Shown here in pieces: positions 11,480-23,725 of a stretch of 64,000 nt of DNA. A program made the position numbers and the translations under genes. The DNA comes from Macquaria australasica (lineage: Eukaryota; Chordata; Actinopteri; Centrarchiformes; Percichthyidae), in contig SEMN01000063.1 of the NCBI GenBank assembly GCA_005408345.1, positions 930,001 through 994,000 on the forward strand, in the 5' to 3' direction. Position 1 is the first letter of the stretch. Each line of letters begins with the position of its first letter. The notes beneath the pieces were generated by a model. That model searched no databases and was not told where the DNA came from. It worked only from the letters and a program-made list of their open reading frames with translations.

Positions 11480-14414
11480 CCTCTCTACCACTGCTGGTTT
11501 TGTTGGACCAGTAGACTGAAAGAGTGAGCTACAAAGTGGACTATTGATTTTCAGTGGGATCAGCAGTTCTAGCATCCCTTTCATATTACTGAAAGTACTT
11601 TGTTTTAACATTTGTATAAAAGAATGTTTAATAAAGCTTTGATATTGTTCGTGTTTCTGGTTTATTTAATTTATTTTTTCTACCTGTGTTCATCACTAAT
11701 ACTCAACCTTTATTTTATAGATTTAACTCGGTATCACCAAGAGACCCTGTATGCTAATCTCACTGTTCAATGTTACTTGCCTAACTGTAACCTCTCTCTC
11801 CTTCTATCGCACAGTTGCAGTTTGCAAGCAGCCCCATCTGGCAAGGAGTCGTGGAGTCTCACTAAATGAACAGACGTCAAGTCGCAGTGAGTATACAGAT
11901 ATTTGCTCACAGCACTGTGTTTGAAACCGGTTCAACAGCAGTTTAATTTTGTGCAAGCTCAATTTCATTTCTAGTGTATTGCTGCCTTCAGGAGAGAGCA
12001 GTGCTGTTGATTGGCTTTTACTGTATGTCCAAACCAGGTTGAACTGGGATGGGGATGAACAAGCGTTTGATGCTAATTGTGTGACTGGTTTAAAATAAAA
12101 GCCTAAGAGAATCTCAGGACACAGCATATCTCCGAGTTTTACCTATCTCATGATGGCCTCTGTGATGAATCAGTAACCAGCATTTCAGGTACAATGGAAA
12201 AAAACGTCTTTCTTAGTCCAAAAAAGCAAATGAAGTAATATTTTCTCAGTATTTCATCTCCATAATGTCTTCACTACCCATTATGAGTCACATTCAATCT
12301 CAAGACATGAACTCCTAAGCCTGTTATGCACAGCCGCCCGCTGAGCTCTTCAATTAATTTTGGCATCTTTTGCGAAATCACATCACTAAAATTAAATGTG
12401 AGCAGATATGCAGTTAAAGTAGAGAACACAGCGTTGAGCCGGCCTCCATTTCCTTCATGATAACACCACAATTTCCCCCGCGAAATGAATCCAGCACAGA
12501 GAATTACCTACAGTGTCATTTTCTCTGCATGATCACACAGATTTTCCCATTGCAGGTTTCTGCAGAAAATGTATCAGTTTATCTTTGCCATGTAGTGGAA
12601 CTTCTTCACAAGTGATGCCGCTGTCAGCAGTGCAAACAAAAAGCTGATTACAGGGCAGAATTATCTAGATTGCCTGTCTCTCTTAGCATCCAGAGATATC
12701 ATAGCACCAAAGAACAGGGAGAGGTACTTGCCTCATACACACTTGTTTATAAGATAATATCTTTTACGATAAGTCCCCATTCCCAAGCCCCGCCCCAAAC
12801 AATATAAATGTATATGAGGGAAAACTAGGGCAAGCCTGAATCAGAATTTCAATAGACCATATTTTTGTTTAGACTTGCAATTTTGGCAGTAAGCACCACC
12901 ACACCCAGAATATCAATCAAAAGCTGTTATTCTTATGTCTCCGAGATGGGTTTTGAGTGAGACACCACTCTGCTCCGTGGAAGTGGCACCGGTGAAAATA
13001 TCTACAATAATCACTACCAGAGGCAGATGTCACAGATTGTTGTTTTTTTTTTTTTCCTCTCTACATGAATTATTCCTCTGATATGAAGCGCCGGCAACTC
13101 TGCCACCTTTCTCTCCCCCACACTACTATCAACACGGCGACATTTCCGAGTCCTCTGTGACCCCTCCATACATTAAACAGCAACATTAACTGCTGTTCTG
13201 CTTGCTGATTCACTTGCACAGTTTTATTGGAATGATGCTCCGAGATATTTGGCTGCAGAGGCCAAAAATAGAAAGAGGGTGATGATGGATCGTAAAGTAT
13301 TTCGTTTATTGGACTTAATGGAGCTCAGTTTATAGGTAGAATAGTGAACGATTGAAATAGGAGTGTCAGCTGCGTATTATAGTCGCCATGAAGCCCGCGG
13401 GTTCCCTTCAGAGCACTGCATATATGAAGGCAGGAAACTTAGTCATATGTTGGAAAAGAATAATAAATGAGAATGCTGTGAAATGAGGGGTTTGCATAGT
13501 GATGAGTTCAAAATATCGATCCTGACTATTCAAAGTCAGAATTCAGCTGCTCATTGTGTTAGTCACACATTGTCGTTTAATTGCTGTGTGATTTTACTTT
13601 CAAATGAAGTGAGGGGATTTTTTTTCTTAAAATGTTGAGGAATTTTTTTCAGGGTGCGAGAGCCACCTGCTGTGAAAGCTCCTCTTCGGGTGCTCTTTCC
13701 TGTGGAACGCAGCAGAACTTGACAGACATACCCGCCACCTATGGTTGCCTTAGCTTGAATGAAGTGAATATAGAAGCTAATGGGTGCACAAAGATGTGAG
13801 AATGTTGAATTGGCAGGCTGCACAGGTTTGCCTGCAGCCTCTCAGATGCACATTTTAGCCCTTACAGCTGATTGACTCCTGGCTCAGCCTCATTAGTGAG
13901 TTCGGAGAAGCAAGTTTCATGCAGGTGGGGTGGGGAGGGAGTTTCATAGAGCATGAAGGCCAAATACACCGTTTCCCATGACAATACCAAGGACACTGTT
14001 CTGCCGACCGCAGAACCATGGCTGAGGCCTTGGCTCATCTAAAATGCTGTTTCATATAATGGGAGCAAGCTGAAAACAAATAAACCAACCTGATAATGAG
14101 GCTTTCCCTCAATTTCTGCAACATTTTTCCAATAAGAGTCATCTGTGCTTTTAATAGACAACAAACATCTGTGCTCCTCGGAATCACAGAATCTAATTTG
14201 TTTGGTAATTGTTGGCTGAGCACAGAGTGAGCTAAGCACGGGTTTTGTCAATAGCTATTAAAGTTCTTAGAGACATAATACAATGGTTATTCATTACAGT
14301 ATGTACTACTCTCATAATTCAACTGCTGATGTAAGTACAGTACTCAGTAGTGGATGTTTTCACACCAAGAGTGCTAGGTCACTGTCCAGTGAAATCCATG
14401 TATTTCCAAAGGTG
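11480..14414. other. Non-coding DNA, no gene recognised
   Basis: AT-rich unique-looking sequence with short chance frames. A T-run lies at 13044-13055. No exon, RNA gene or clear transposon was recognised. Confidence 0.5.
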
Positions 14415-14985
14415 GGCAATTTTTAGCTATGCTAGCAACACGGTCTTAGAGATGGCCTGTCTGTCCGTTGTTCAGTCCACCACTTTGGTCCAGACTGAAA
14501 TATCTCAACAACTGAATTTTGAGGATGAATTCGTAACTGGCAGGTTGACATTTTTGGTTCAGAGTGAAATGTCTTGACAACTAATGGATGGATTGTCATG
14601 AAATTTGATAGTTTCATGTTTCCCACAGGATGAATCCTAAGGACTTTGGTGATCACCTGACTTTTCCTCTAGTGCCACCATGAGGCTAACAACCATTGGA
14701 TTTTTTTTTGCCATGTAAACTGGTGCAGATATGGTCCAATACTTTGGTTTATCATCAAATAGAGAGATTCCCATCAGCCTCTGTGTTTAGTGCTTATTGG
14801 CAAATGTCAGGATGTCAACACGCTGAATTAAGACGGTGAACATGCTAAACATCAGCATGTTAGCAATGTCTCTCTGAGCATGTTGGCATGCTGATGTTAG
14901 CATTTAGCTCAAAGCACCGCTGTTCCTAAGCAGAGCCTCACAGAGCAGCTAGCCTGGCTGTAGACTCTTAGTCTTGTTATGTATT
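14415..14985 (+). repeat. Dispersed fish repeat (GCTAGCATG-type), full-length-like copy
   Basis: The block has tracts such as CCACTTTGGTCCAGACTGAAA, GACTTTGGTGATCACCTGACTTTTC, CCAATACTTTGGTTTAT and CAGCATGTTAGCA, in an order I recognise as a common dispersed repeat of spiny-rayed fish. The 12-bp arms AACATCAGCATG (14848-14859) and CATGCTGATGTT (14887-14898) form an inverted repeat. A shorter copy of the central part is at 18625-18720. The transposon class is unknown and there is no coding capacity. Confidence 0.65.
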
Positions 14986-16670
14986 AAGAGAGATTGAAGG
15001 ATACATGAATTATTGGTTTAAAAACCATTTAATTTTAATTTTTACATTTCAATGACATTTTCATGCACATTTCAAGCATGTTCTAACTACATGTTTGAAT
15101 CAAATTATTGATTTTATGTAACCTAGATGTCCATAAGACTTCCACCTTTCATTGAATTTATCTCAGTTTTATCCTAGACTTCTATTAAACTTCAAATCAT
15201 GCAATGAATACTCAGTGAAGGCTGTCTTTATGAAAGGTTTGTCTTTTAGAGATCAATGTTTTTTCTCTGGGCAGTGATGAAGAAATGTTTTAGATAAAAC
15301 CGTTTTCACAGTGTTTTCAGTACATGTGAGGTGTCTGAAGTACATGTTGAGAGTTATCTGAAGTGTTTTTTTCTGAGAAAGACATGTAAAATGACACAAA
15401 ACAAGATCATAATTTACACAAGAAAGTACAGGCACACACTTTATGACACAAAACCAGACCTTGTGCTGTTCATGAAAGACTGTTAGATTCAGCTGTAATG
15501 TATTCAAAGCAGTTGCCATCACTCCGGCAGTACAGAGGTTTATTCAATTATCTGTAATTCTGATGCTTTGCTAATTAGTGAGGAAAAATAATTATACACT
15601 CAGATGACATCCTTTGGGGGCACCTTTCCACTTGGTTTGATTGCAGATGCACAAATTAAAAAAAGACCCCGAGCGCAACTAAAAACTCAATCGTCTCCTG
15701 TGATTCAGTGGCGAGAAACAGGTGGACATAGGAAGATATTATCATGCCACCCTTCTACTTTAGTTGGTCCGTCTGTGAAGGGTAAGAAGCTGTGATGTTT
15801 CGCCTACTCTTAGCTGCCTTCATTTTAAGATGTTAGCCACAGTTTGGAAATTATGACATATTGTTTCTCACAAAATAACTGATGACCTTGGCTGACAAAA
15901 CACTTGAAAAAAAAAAAGAAGAATAATTTGTCTTTTCAGGTGTTAAATGATGGACTTTGTGGCTTGATGTTTCGTCTTTAATGCGAGGAAGCACTAAGAA
16001 GATAGAACTTCTTTAGAAATACTCCAATTTGTTACAGTCTGCACAAGAACAGGAAGAATATGACTAAGGCTGACGCTGGTTAATGCTGACATTTACAAAG
16101 ATAACGCTGATTCATGCAGTTCTGACAGAAAGGTTGACAGTCAAATAAATCAAGTTTCTTTTCAAAATGAGATATGAACTATTTGTGACATCAGTTTTTG
16201 CTGGTGTAAAACCAAAAATATAATCTGATTGAGGAATATTGTTGAAGTTATAATTATTTTTATTATTATTATCGTGTATTTTTTTAAATTGAAATAATAG
16301 TGATCATGCTCATAACATCCCACATGACAGGAGGTTTTTACGTTTTTAACGGTCAGTTCCAAAGGAGAAACCTTCTTCATCATCCGCCACCTCTATTTTT
16401 TGGTTGTTAAATTGGGGCTTAATTGCGAGACCGCAGCCAACACAATAAAGGCAGAGAGGTGCTGACAGAGGCAGGAGGTAAAGTGGAGGATAGATTGGAC
16501 ACTGCTGGGACTGGCTCACACCGCTGAGAGCAAAATAGAGGTCCTTCTCGGTAATGGTGGCTGGGGATAAATGGTGCTTGTGGGTTGGGTTCAGACTTCT
16601 TTTGTTGCTGCTGTGTTAATATCGATCATCACGTTGAGACATCATACGTTTTTCAAATTACAGTATAACA
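14986..16670. other. Non-coding DNA, no gene recognised
   Basis: AT-rich with short chance frames. An AT-rich low-complexity patch lies at 16250-16310. Nothing else supported. Confidence 0.5.
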
Positions 16671-16675
16671 TATCT

Positions 16676-16975
16676 TTTTATTTATTTATTTCATCTTTAT
16701 TTAAGAGAGACCTGGCCAATATTACACCAGACAAACAATACTAAAAAAAGACAGAAAAACAATGTTACAACAGACAAAACAATACTCAACAAACAATACT
16801 ACAACAGACAGACACACAATACTAAAAAAGGCAGAAAAAAAACAATACTACAACAGACAAAACAATGATACAACAAACAATACTAAAACACAGACAAAAC
16901 AATACTTAACAATACTAAACAGGCAAACAATACTACAACAGACAGACAAAACAATACTATAACAGACAGAAGAAG
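16676..16975. repeat. Degenerate minisatellite with ACAATACTACAACAGAC-like units
   Basis: After a TTTATT-rich lead and an AGAGAGACCTGGCCAATAT segment resembling the edge of a common fish repeat, the words ACAATACT and ACAACAGACA recur about a dozen times at irregular 15-40 bp spacing from 16735 to 16970. The + strand has almost no G and few stops in one frame, which explains the open frame there. It is a repeat, not a gene. Confidence 0.75.
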
Positions 16976-16984
16976 CAACGAAAG

Positions 16985-18620
16985 CCACATGTGATGTAAA
17001 ATCTGAAAATCTAAATCAATAAAATTAGCTAAGAGCAGAAACGAGTTACCATAAAACTTGCAATTGTTTTAAATTTAGTATCAGTTCCCACTACAGACTA
17101 TTACAATGGCTAGAGCAAAAAAATATAAAGATGGAATTGGGGAATTAAAAAACATAAAAGCATGTTATTTTACAGTCAGAAGAGAAGTCTAATTGTAACT
17201 AAAATAAAAAGGCTGTTGAGAACACAGTGAACTTTCCTCTGCTATATGAAGGTGCTGTGATCCAGCCCTCTTTGAATGTCTTTTCTACTGCAGTAAACCA
17301 CATGTGGTTGGGTTTTTTTCTGCTGCTGTCAAAATGAGTTTTTCTCGACTTTATTGTTCAAGGTGCCTTACCACCGCCGTGGCCTGACTACAGCATCGTT
17401 GTGTTGTGAGTTTTGTTTGGCAGCAGGGTGTAAACACTAAACCTGTCATTTTGAAGTGCGTGTGGTACAGTTAATGCCGATCTGTTTCTGTTAAAACATG
17501 ATTTGGATTACAGTGTCTGTGCTTAATGAACTAGCTTTAAATGCAAATGTGACTCACTTGAAAGCAGCTGTTTAATGATGAGTCTGTTTGTACTTCTGCT
17601 TTAACAAGGACGTTGAATTAAATGACCTTTTATCGAGACGGCATGTTGGAACCTAGAGCCCAGATGCTGTTGGACATGATTTCCCTTTTCAACACTGCCA
17701 ATTTTGTATCTTAGCATTTCAACACATTTTTCAGATCCCCTTAAAAAAAAATCTAACTCGTGCTCCTGTGTGACATTTAATAGCTTTATTGTCAAGACAC
17801 CAAAAGCAACCGTGTCAACTATGTCAATTAGAACCACAACAGAGAGAAGCCTTTTATTGCAACCAGAACCACAGTCTTGAAGGTGGCTCTCTGTGAAAAT
17901 AAAAGAGCAAAAGCGTGGGTTGTTTGTCTCACTAATGTCACTCATTTTACTTTTAAAGCAGGTGCATTTTGGAATATGTGCTCTTGAACTGAACCTGCCT
18001 TGCGTTAATGGAAGCTGTGCTGTTGGAGTTGGAGGGCTGCAGCCCTCCAGGGATCCTTGATAAAAAGCCATTAGTCTCCTGTGGGCAATACCTAGTACTT
18101 TACAGTATATAATGGACTTAACATGCCAGTTGTGTAGCTTTGTGTTCTGTATTTTATCCATTGTACTGGGATTAATCCCTAAAGGCTGATGGATGCTAAA
18201 TGAATATTTATGACCTCATACAGTGAGGGTGAGTACTGTACACACACAAACCACAACCTACCATTTCGCCACAGGTGTGTCTGAATGTGTGTGTGGTTGT
18301 GCACATTCGAACTGGCCGACATAATCAAATCCTCAAATTTCTTTTAACCAAAGCACTTTACTGTAGCATGAGTTTATAGATTTTTTTCCTGTGGTAAAAC
18401 GAGCCTACCTCTGGCAGTGTGACACCACATTCATACTATGAGTAACTTTGTTGAGTCGGCCTGTGCTGAGCAACTGTATACCATGTGAGAGGACACATTT
18501 ATGAACAGGAAAACGTGTTTTCCGTTGCTTTTTATAATGTTAGATTAGCATCCAAACAGCACCTGGCAAGCAACTGTCAATTAGGTAGCATCAATCCAAA
18601 ATAAACAGCTAAAAAAAAAC
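16985..18620. other. Non-coding DNA with one long minus-strand open frame of uncertain status
   Basis: On the minus strand, 17601-18161 is open for 186 codons, the longest open frame outside the LINE. Its product shows no domain, transmembrane segment or signal peptide that I recognise, and its composition looks like translated non-coding DNA. In about 64 kb of AT-rich DNA read in six frames, one frame of this length is not far above chance, so it is not called as a gene. Confidence 0.4.
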
Positions 18621-18624
18621 ACCG

Positions 18625-18720
18625 TCAATGAAATTTGGTTTGGATGTTCATGTTCACCAGAGATGACACCTAATCATTTTGGTGATTCCTTAATCTTTCT
18701 TCTAGCACCATTACCAGGTC
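18625..18720 (+). repeat. Partial copy of the 14415-14985 dispersed repeat
   Basis: The tracts CAATGAAATTTGG, TTCATGTTCACCAGAGATGA and TTTTGGTGATTCCTTAATC run in the same order as 14590-14685 of the longer copy. Both flanks lack the rest of the repeat. Confidence 0.6.
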
Positions 18721-18740
18721 ATTACTGACTCTCTCACACA

Positions 18741-21700
18741 CTGTCAATCACTTTTACTCACTTTATTATCATTATCTATAAAATAAGCATAAATGATCAA
18801 CAGTGTGCACACCTGTCAATGAACTTGTCATTATTGTTACCAGTAGGGCTGCTACTCGCTTAATCTGCCTATTATATTCTTATATTCTATAAGTTCAATT
18901 CCAAAAAGCATCAGAAAGTCATTTTTGACTTTCACTTTTGCACACAAGATGTCTTAAAATCTACCAGGAAATGACCCTCTGGAATTTACATTTTAGTCCC
19001 TAGTGAGTACGTTTTAAGCGCTGCAAGATCGTCAGCATAATGTTTCTTCTTTTCCGCACTTTTTTTATTGTGCATAATAAACATTGCAGCCTCAAGCAGT
19101 GGCTAGCATGTCTTAAGACTTTTGCAGTGAAGATCCTTTAAACATGGCACGACGCCAACCAGAGTTCACCCTTATTCATTTTCTATGCATGTGAGTAAAT
19201 CGTCGATCAAAGTATTGTGGGATAACAGGCATTATGAGGGGTGGAAAGTTGTAATTTTTGCAAATGTGCGCCCTTGCGTCCAAGATTATATATACAAACA
19301 AAAGCAAAGTGGTGCTTGGCACTAAGTCAGCTAAATTGTAAAGTTCTGCTTTCTGTGATAACAAGCTTGTTGAGCATCTGGTCAGTGGCTGAATTTCCTG
19401 TTTTGTTCATCTCCATAAATGAATTGTCTTTCACCAACTTGTTGATTATATTATTTGCAGTGTCAACACAGGGTTTGTATCATTCTCCTGCTGCCTACTG
19501 AGCTGCACAGACAATTTAGTTCCTACCCATGGAAAGTGTTAGTGTCACGCTCTGCCCATTGAGATAAACATGACCAGTAACCTGACAGCGCCTCAGATTT
19601 GCACTGAAGTCTTCCTGATGTCATTTTAAGAATCTGAAATGGCTTTCATGCAAATCAAACTCTCCCACATGACTGTCTGTTTTGTGGTTTAGGGCACTTC
19701 TTGAAATGATTTTGCTGCAATGCAGTTCAATCCATCGAGCTAACTCGCTCTTTTTAACAACAGCCGTTTGCTGGGGTTGCACGAAATTGCAAATCAGTGG
19801 CTGGTGACACTCTGTCATGTTTGCAATGAGGAAGAGAAAAAGAGAGAAGGGAGGGAGAGAAGAGAGGAAGCAGAAACAGTATCTAACACCTGCAAATGGA
19901 ATCTGTCACAGCTTGATAACAAACCTATAGAGGAGGTTGAGCAGAATAAACACTAAGCTCTCTAATGTTGCTGCTTAATGAGGTTTTCAATGATACAATT
20001 CAGTGAGATGGAAAGAAGTGACTGGCAGTTGTGAACGTGATTCACAGGGCGAGCCAGCTCCTGTGACCCCTGCAGGATCTGTAAGTCTCAGTGGCCATAC
20101 ATTTCATTCATCTCAGTGACTGAGATCCTATAGAATATCATAAAAGGAGTCACCGCCACGGCTGGGCGATCGGCTCCATCTTTGATTTAGTGCAGGGAGA
20201 CGGCCAGAGACGCTGACGCAGCCTTGCATGACTGGAGGCAAATGAAACAGGAAACTGACCGCCTCATCTTCTCAAGGGTGTCTGTGGAGGGTGGGAGGGG
20301 GTTCAGGTGGAGTGGGCAGGGGTGGTAAGGTTTGGGGGAGTATATTTTACTAATGAGGGACACACTTGCATTCACCTTTGCCTCTACAAACAGAGATGAC
20401 AGAGAGAAATGAACTGTATTTTACCAAAGCACCTGAACATGCATGCATCTGAACACTGCAGAGCTGGATAACTAGATAGCTTGCCACCTCTACAGTATAT
20501 CTATTGATTGCTTACACACAGATGTATAGATAGACTCACATGATAGATTATGGTAGAAATGATAAAACGGTACGTACAGATTGCTAGCTAGCTAGGTATC
20601 TGTAGCTAGTAGCTATAGATAATATATGCGTAGATAGACGTATAGAGTGAGAGGACAATACAGATGGTTTAAAGATTAGCCTGGTTCCAGACCTTTGAAT
20701 CACTGGCCACATCTTGGCAATCAAATAGTTATTCAAATAGAGGTGGGTAGGTAGGTCTGGTGTTGTGCTCATTGATGACTCTGCTGGTTGTAGAAACAAT
20801 TTACTGATCATAGCTTTGTAAGCTACATTAAAAATGGGGACATCATCTTCCTAGCTAGCGTAACTTCTGTCTTGACTGAAAATGACATTAGCAGGAAGGA
20901 TTCGACCCACCCTGGTTGGGGCAGAACAAAACAAAATCATCTGCCCCCGTCAACAAGAAATCGTCTAAGATGAACATGATGTTAACCTAATCAATGAACT
21001 GAAACAAAATATGGCACTTTAGCCTTATTATTAGGCTTACTAAAGATAGCTAAAACTAGCTAGTTAGATGTCACTGAAGCTATTTCGATAACAAATGAAT
21101 GAATGAATACACTATAAAACTTGTTTTTTTGTAACTGACAGTATATTTAATGTTATAATAATTCCACTTTCAGTGCAGTTTCCCTTGTTTCAGGAATTGA
21201 ATTGAATTGAATTTGTAAACATCAATTTCATACCATTGCCAGATTTGTTTTAAATGAAGCACTATTTTTAGGGTCAATATTATGGTAAGTACATTTTTAT
21301 GATGGTTGTAGTTTAGAAATAAAAAAATCTGTTTTCAGCTAGTCCTGTATTAGAGTGAAATCCTTTCCCCCCTGTGTGTAGCATCTTGCCCTGTATATTA
21401 GAAAACAGCATCGTATTCCCCTGTTGACCTTGATCCTGTCAGTAAGGCTCATGATCCACCTCAGGTTCATAACTCACCTGTTGAGGATCACTGTGATGTG
21501 GAAAAGTCTACTGATGCCTCCCCAGACATTTCACATCTGCACATCTGCATGGAAAGAATTGATAATGTATGGAAGATCAAGGAGCAAGACTGTGTGCAGG
21601 AAGAGAGGACTGTGAAATCTATGCTCATTTGAACATTCGTATATCCCGGATGTCTAACATGGCATCTTTTACTTTAACATTTAAGAAAATCTGGTATGCA

Positions 21701-22210
21701 GAGGCTCACTGCTGAAGTGTGTCTGCATGTCCTGCATTTGAGGCGTTTAGGATGACTTTGAGTGATTTAACAGTTAGCAGTTTGGAGGGTTTCTCAAGGA
21801 CACTTTGGGTAGCACGCCTCTTCTGGGGATCTAACCTGTGATTGTTTAATAACAGGGACGTCTTCGTGAGCGCTAGGCCACCCTGCGACCTTTCACTCCT
21901 TGTTCTGTTCATGGTTCACAAGTCTATAATCCATTTAGGTGTGGGAGGCACGGGCTTCATTACAAATGAAATGGTCCGTGCACATCGGGAGGACGAGAGG
22001 GGAGTGTCATATTAGCAGAGTGGACTTGATATTATACGCTGTCACTTTGCTGCCTTGAGATGTACTTTGACATTGACAGAAAAAGCCTTTCGTCTTCATG
22101 GTTCTGGAACTGGTCCTACTCCATTATATGCAGCAATGACACTTGAACTACAAAATGCCAAAAGTGCAAAAGGATGGTTTTCCAACAGTCTGACTATGAC
22201 CAAATGCTGT
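18741..22210. other. Non-coding DNA; one segment looks regulatory
   Basis: No gene recognised. Segment 19620-19760 contains an octamer ATGCAAAT (19649-19656) within balanced-composition sequence. (GAATT)n-like units lie at 21195-21214 and TAGC/TAGA-rich low complexity at 20560-20640. Confidence 0.4.
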
Positions 22211-22216
22211 TAAATT

Positions 22217-22253
22217 GCCATTTGGTTGATGCTTTCATCCAAAGTGGTGCTTA
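22217..22253 (+). repeat. Possible SINE 3' remnant (V-SINE-like)
   Basis: GCCATTTGGTTGATGC followed by TTTCATCCAAAGTGGTGCTTA resembles the conserved 3' domain of fish V-SINEs (general form GCATTTGGCAGACGC then TTTTATCCAAAG). Only this short segment matches. Confidence 0.4.
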
Positions 22254-22259
22254 AGCATT

Positions 22260-23610
22260 GGTGGTAAAAGAATCCCAAACCCAGACAGTGCACATTCACT
22301 TCAGGCATGTTTGGACGAATTATTCAAAGTCTGGTATTTTTTCCTCCTTCAGTGTGGATCAGTCGGACAAGTGAGAGGAATTCCATTCAAACAGTGCAGG
22401 TCACTAGCTCTGACAATGTAATACAAACCAACAGCAGGAAACGATGCCAAAGTGCACTCAGTTTTATGGGTATTAGAGGACACATGTTGGTATGTGGAAA
22501 GAAGAAAATTAACTGAGGACAGTCTGACTACTTCTTAATGTGTTCTTAACCTCTTACACTCATGATTTCCTCTGAATTCCCCTTATGCTTCTTTAAATTT
22601 AGGGGGAAAAAAAGACATTTCCAAAAACTGAAAAATGTTTCCACAGTGTACAAGAAGTATCTTATATATTCTGCTTGTTACAGCACTTATCGAAGCTACA
22701 GTATATAATGCTGACAGTGAGTTAAGTATTCACACCCAAGATACTGTTTTTATGGCTGCAGCTTTACATCAAATTGAAATATTTTAGATGTCATGCGCAT
22801 AATGTTATGCACATTCTCCTGGAATTCAGCCTGACATATTTGTATCCCTGGAAACATGGGGATCTTCGCTAGAATTTAAAATAGTCTGGCAGATTTTAGT
22901 GATGTAAACACAGAGGGTGAGTTATGGCAAAGAGCACAGTCAGGTCCCTCATGGTTAGCTAAAGTTGCAGAGACAGGATTTCATATTTGTTTGGAGTCCT
23001 CCTCGGTGGGTCGAGCAAAGTAGAAAGCACAGTGGCTGGGTGCGATCGGCTGAAACACCTGTCAACCAAGGCACCTTAAAAATACTTCTGTCAACTCTTG
23101 TATCTTTTTAATGACAGTAATGTAAGTCAAAAATATTAATTGCTAGTCTGAGATGGGATGCAAACTCTGGTCTCCTGCATAAAAGTCACCACCCCTTCTT
23201 CCACTCCATTACTTTTTACTACATACTTTATAGGCCACACTACTTCAGCACTGAACGCTGGCATTGGACATAAGTCTTGACAGACGTATTCCTAAGGATA
23301 CTGGACTGGGGCTTTTTATAGGAGCTACATCTTAATGCATTTTCCTGCTGGCTTCAACTTTAAGCCGTGTTGGCTGCTGCTTGGTGTGAAAATCGCAGCC
23401 TTCACGCCTTAATGCCATTGACCTACGCAGCAGCACACCTAATGAAAATAAACCCGTTTTAATTTCGCCACGCAATTTGTGACAAATTATCATAAGGTTT
23501 CACTTTTGCGAGCACGCCACTTGACGTAATTCAGTATGATTACGGTCAAAAGTCCATTATAAAAACAAATAGGTGAGATCAGTGTGGCGACACTGATAAC
23601 AAGGTTCTTT
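22260..23610. other. Non-coding DNA, no gene recognised
   Basis: Short chance frames only; no repeats or splice-flanked exons recognised. Confidence 0.5.
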
Positions 23611-23725
23611 TCCTCATCTCTATAATGAATGGAATTATCAGCTCAGTGAGGCTGCTGTCGAATGAACATCAGTACTAAACCGTTTCTCATCCACACTTCT
23701 TCTTCTCCCCTGATGGGCTCATTAG
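23611..23725. promoter_or_regulatory. Duplicated conserved-looking segment, copy A
   Basis: This segment aligns by eye with 34150-34259 in the same orientation at roughly 80% identity. Shared tracts are TAATGAATGGAAT, GTGAGGCT, TGTCGAATGAAC and ATTTCTCATC-like. It has no inverted or direct terminal repeats, no tail and no coding frame, so it does not look like a typical transposon. TAAT motifs would suit homeodomain binding. A duplicated enhancer is one reading; an ancient repeat is the alternative. Confidence 0.4.

Noticed and set aside
16762..16962. 66-codon threonine/glutamine-rich frame
   Set aside because: It is the translation of the ACAATACT-type minisatellite.
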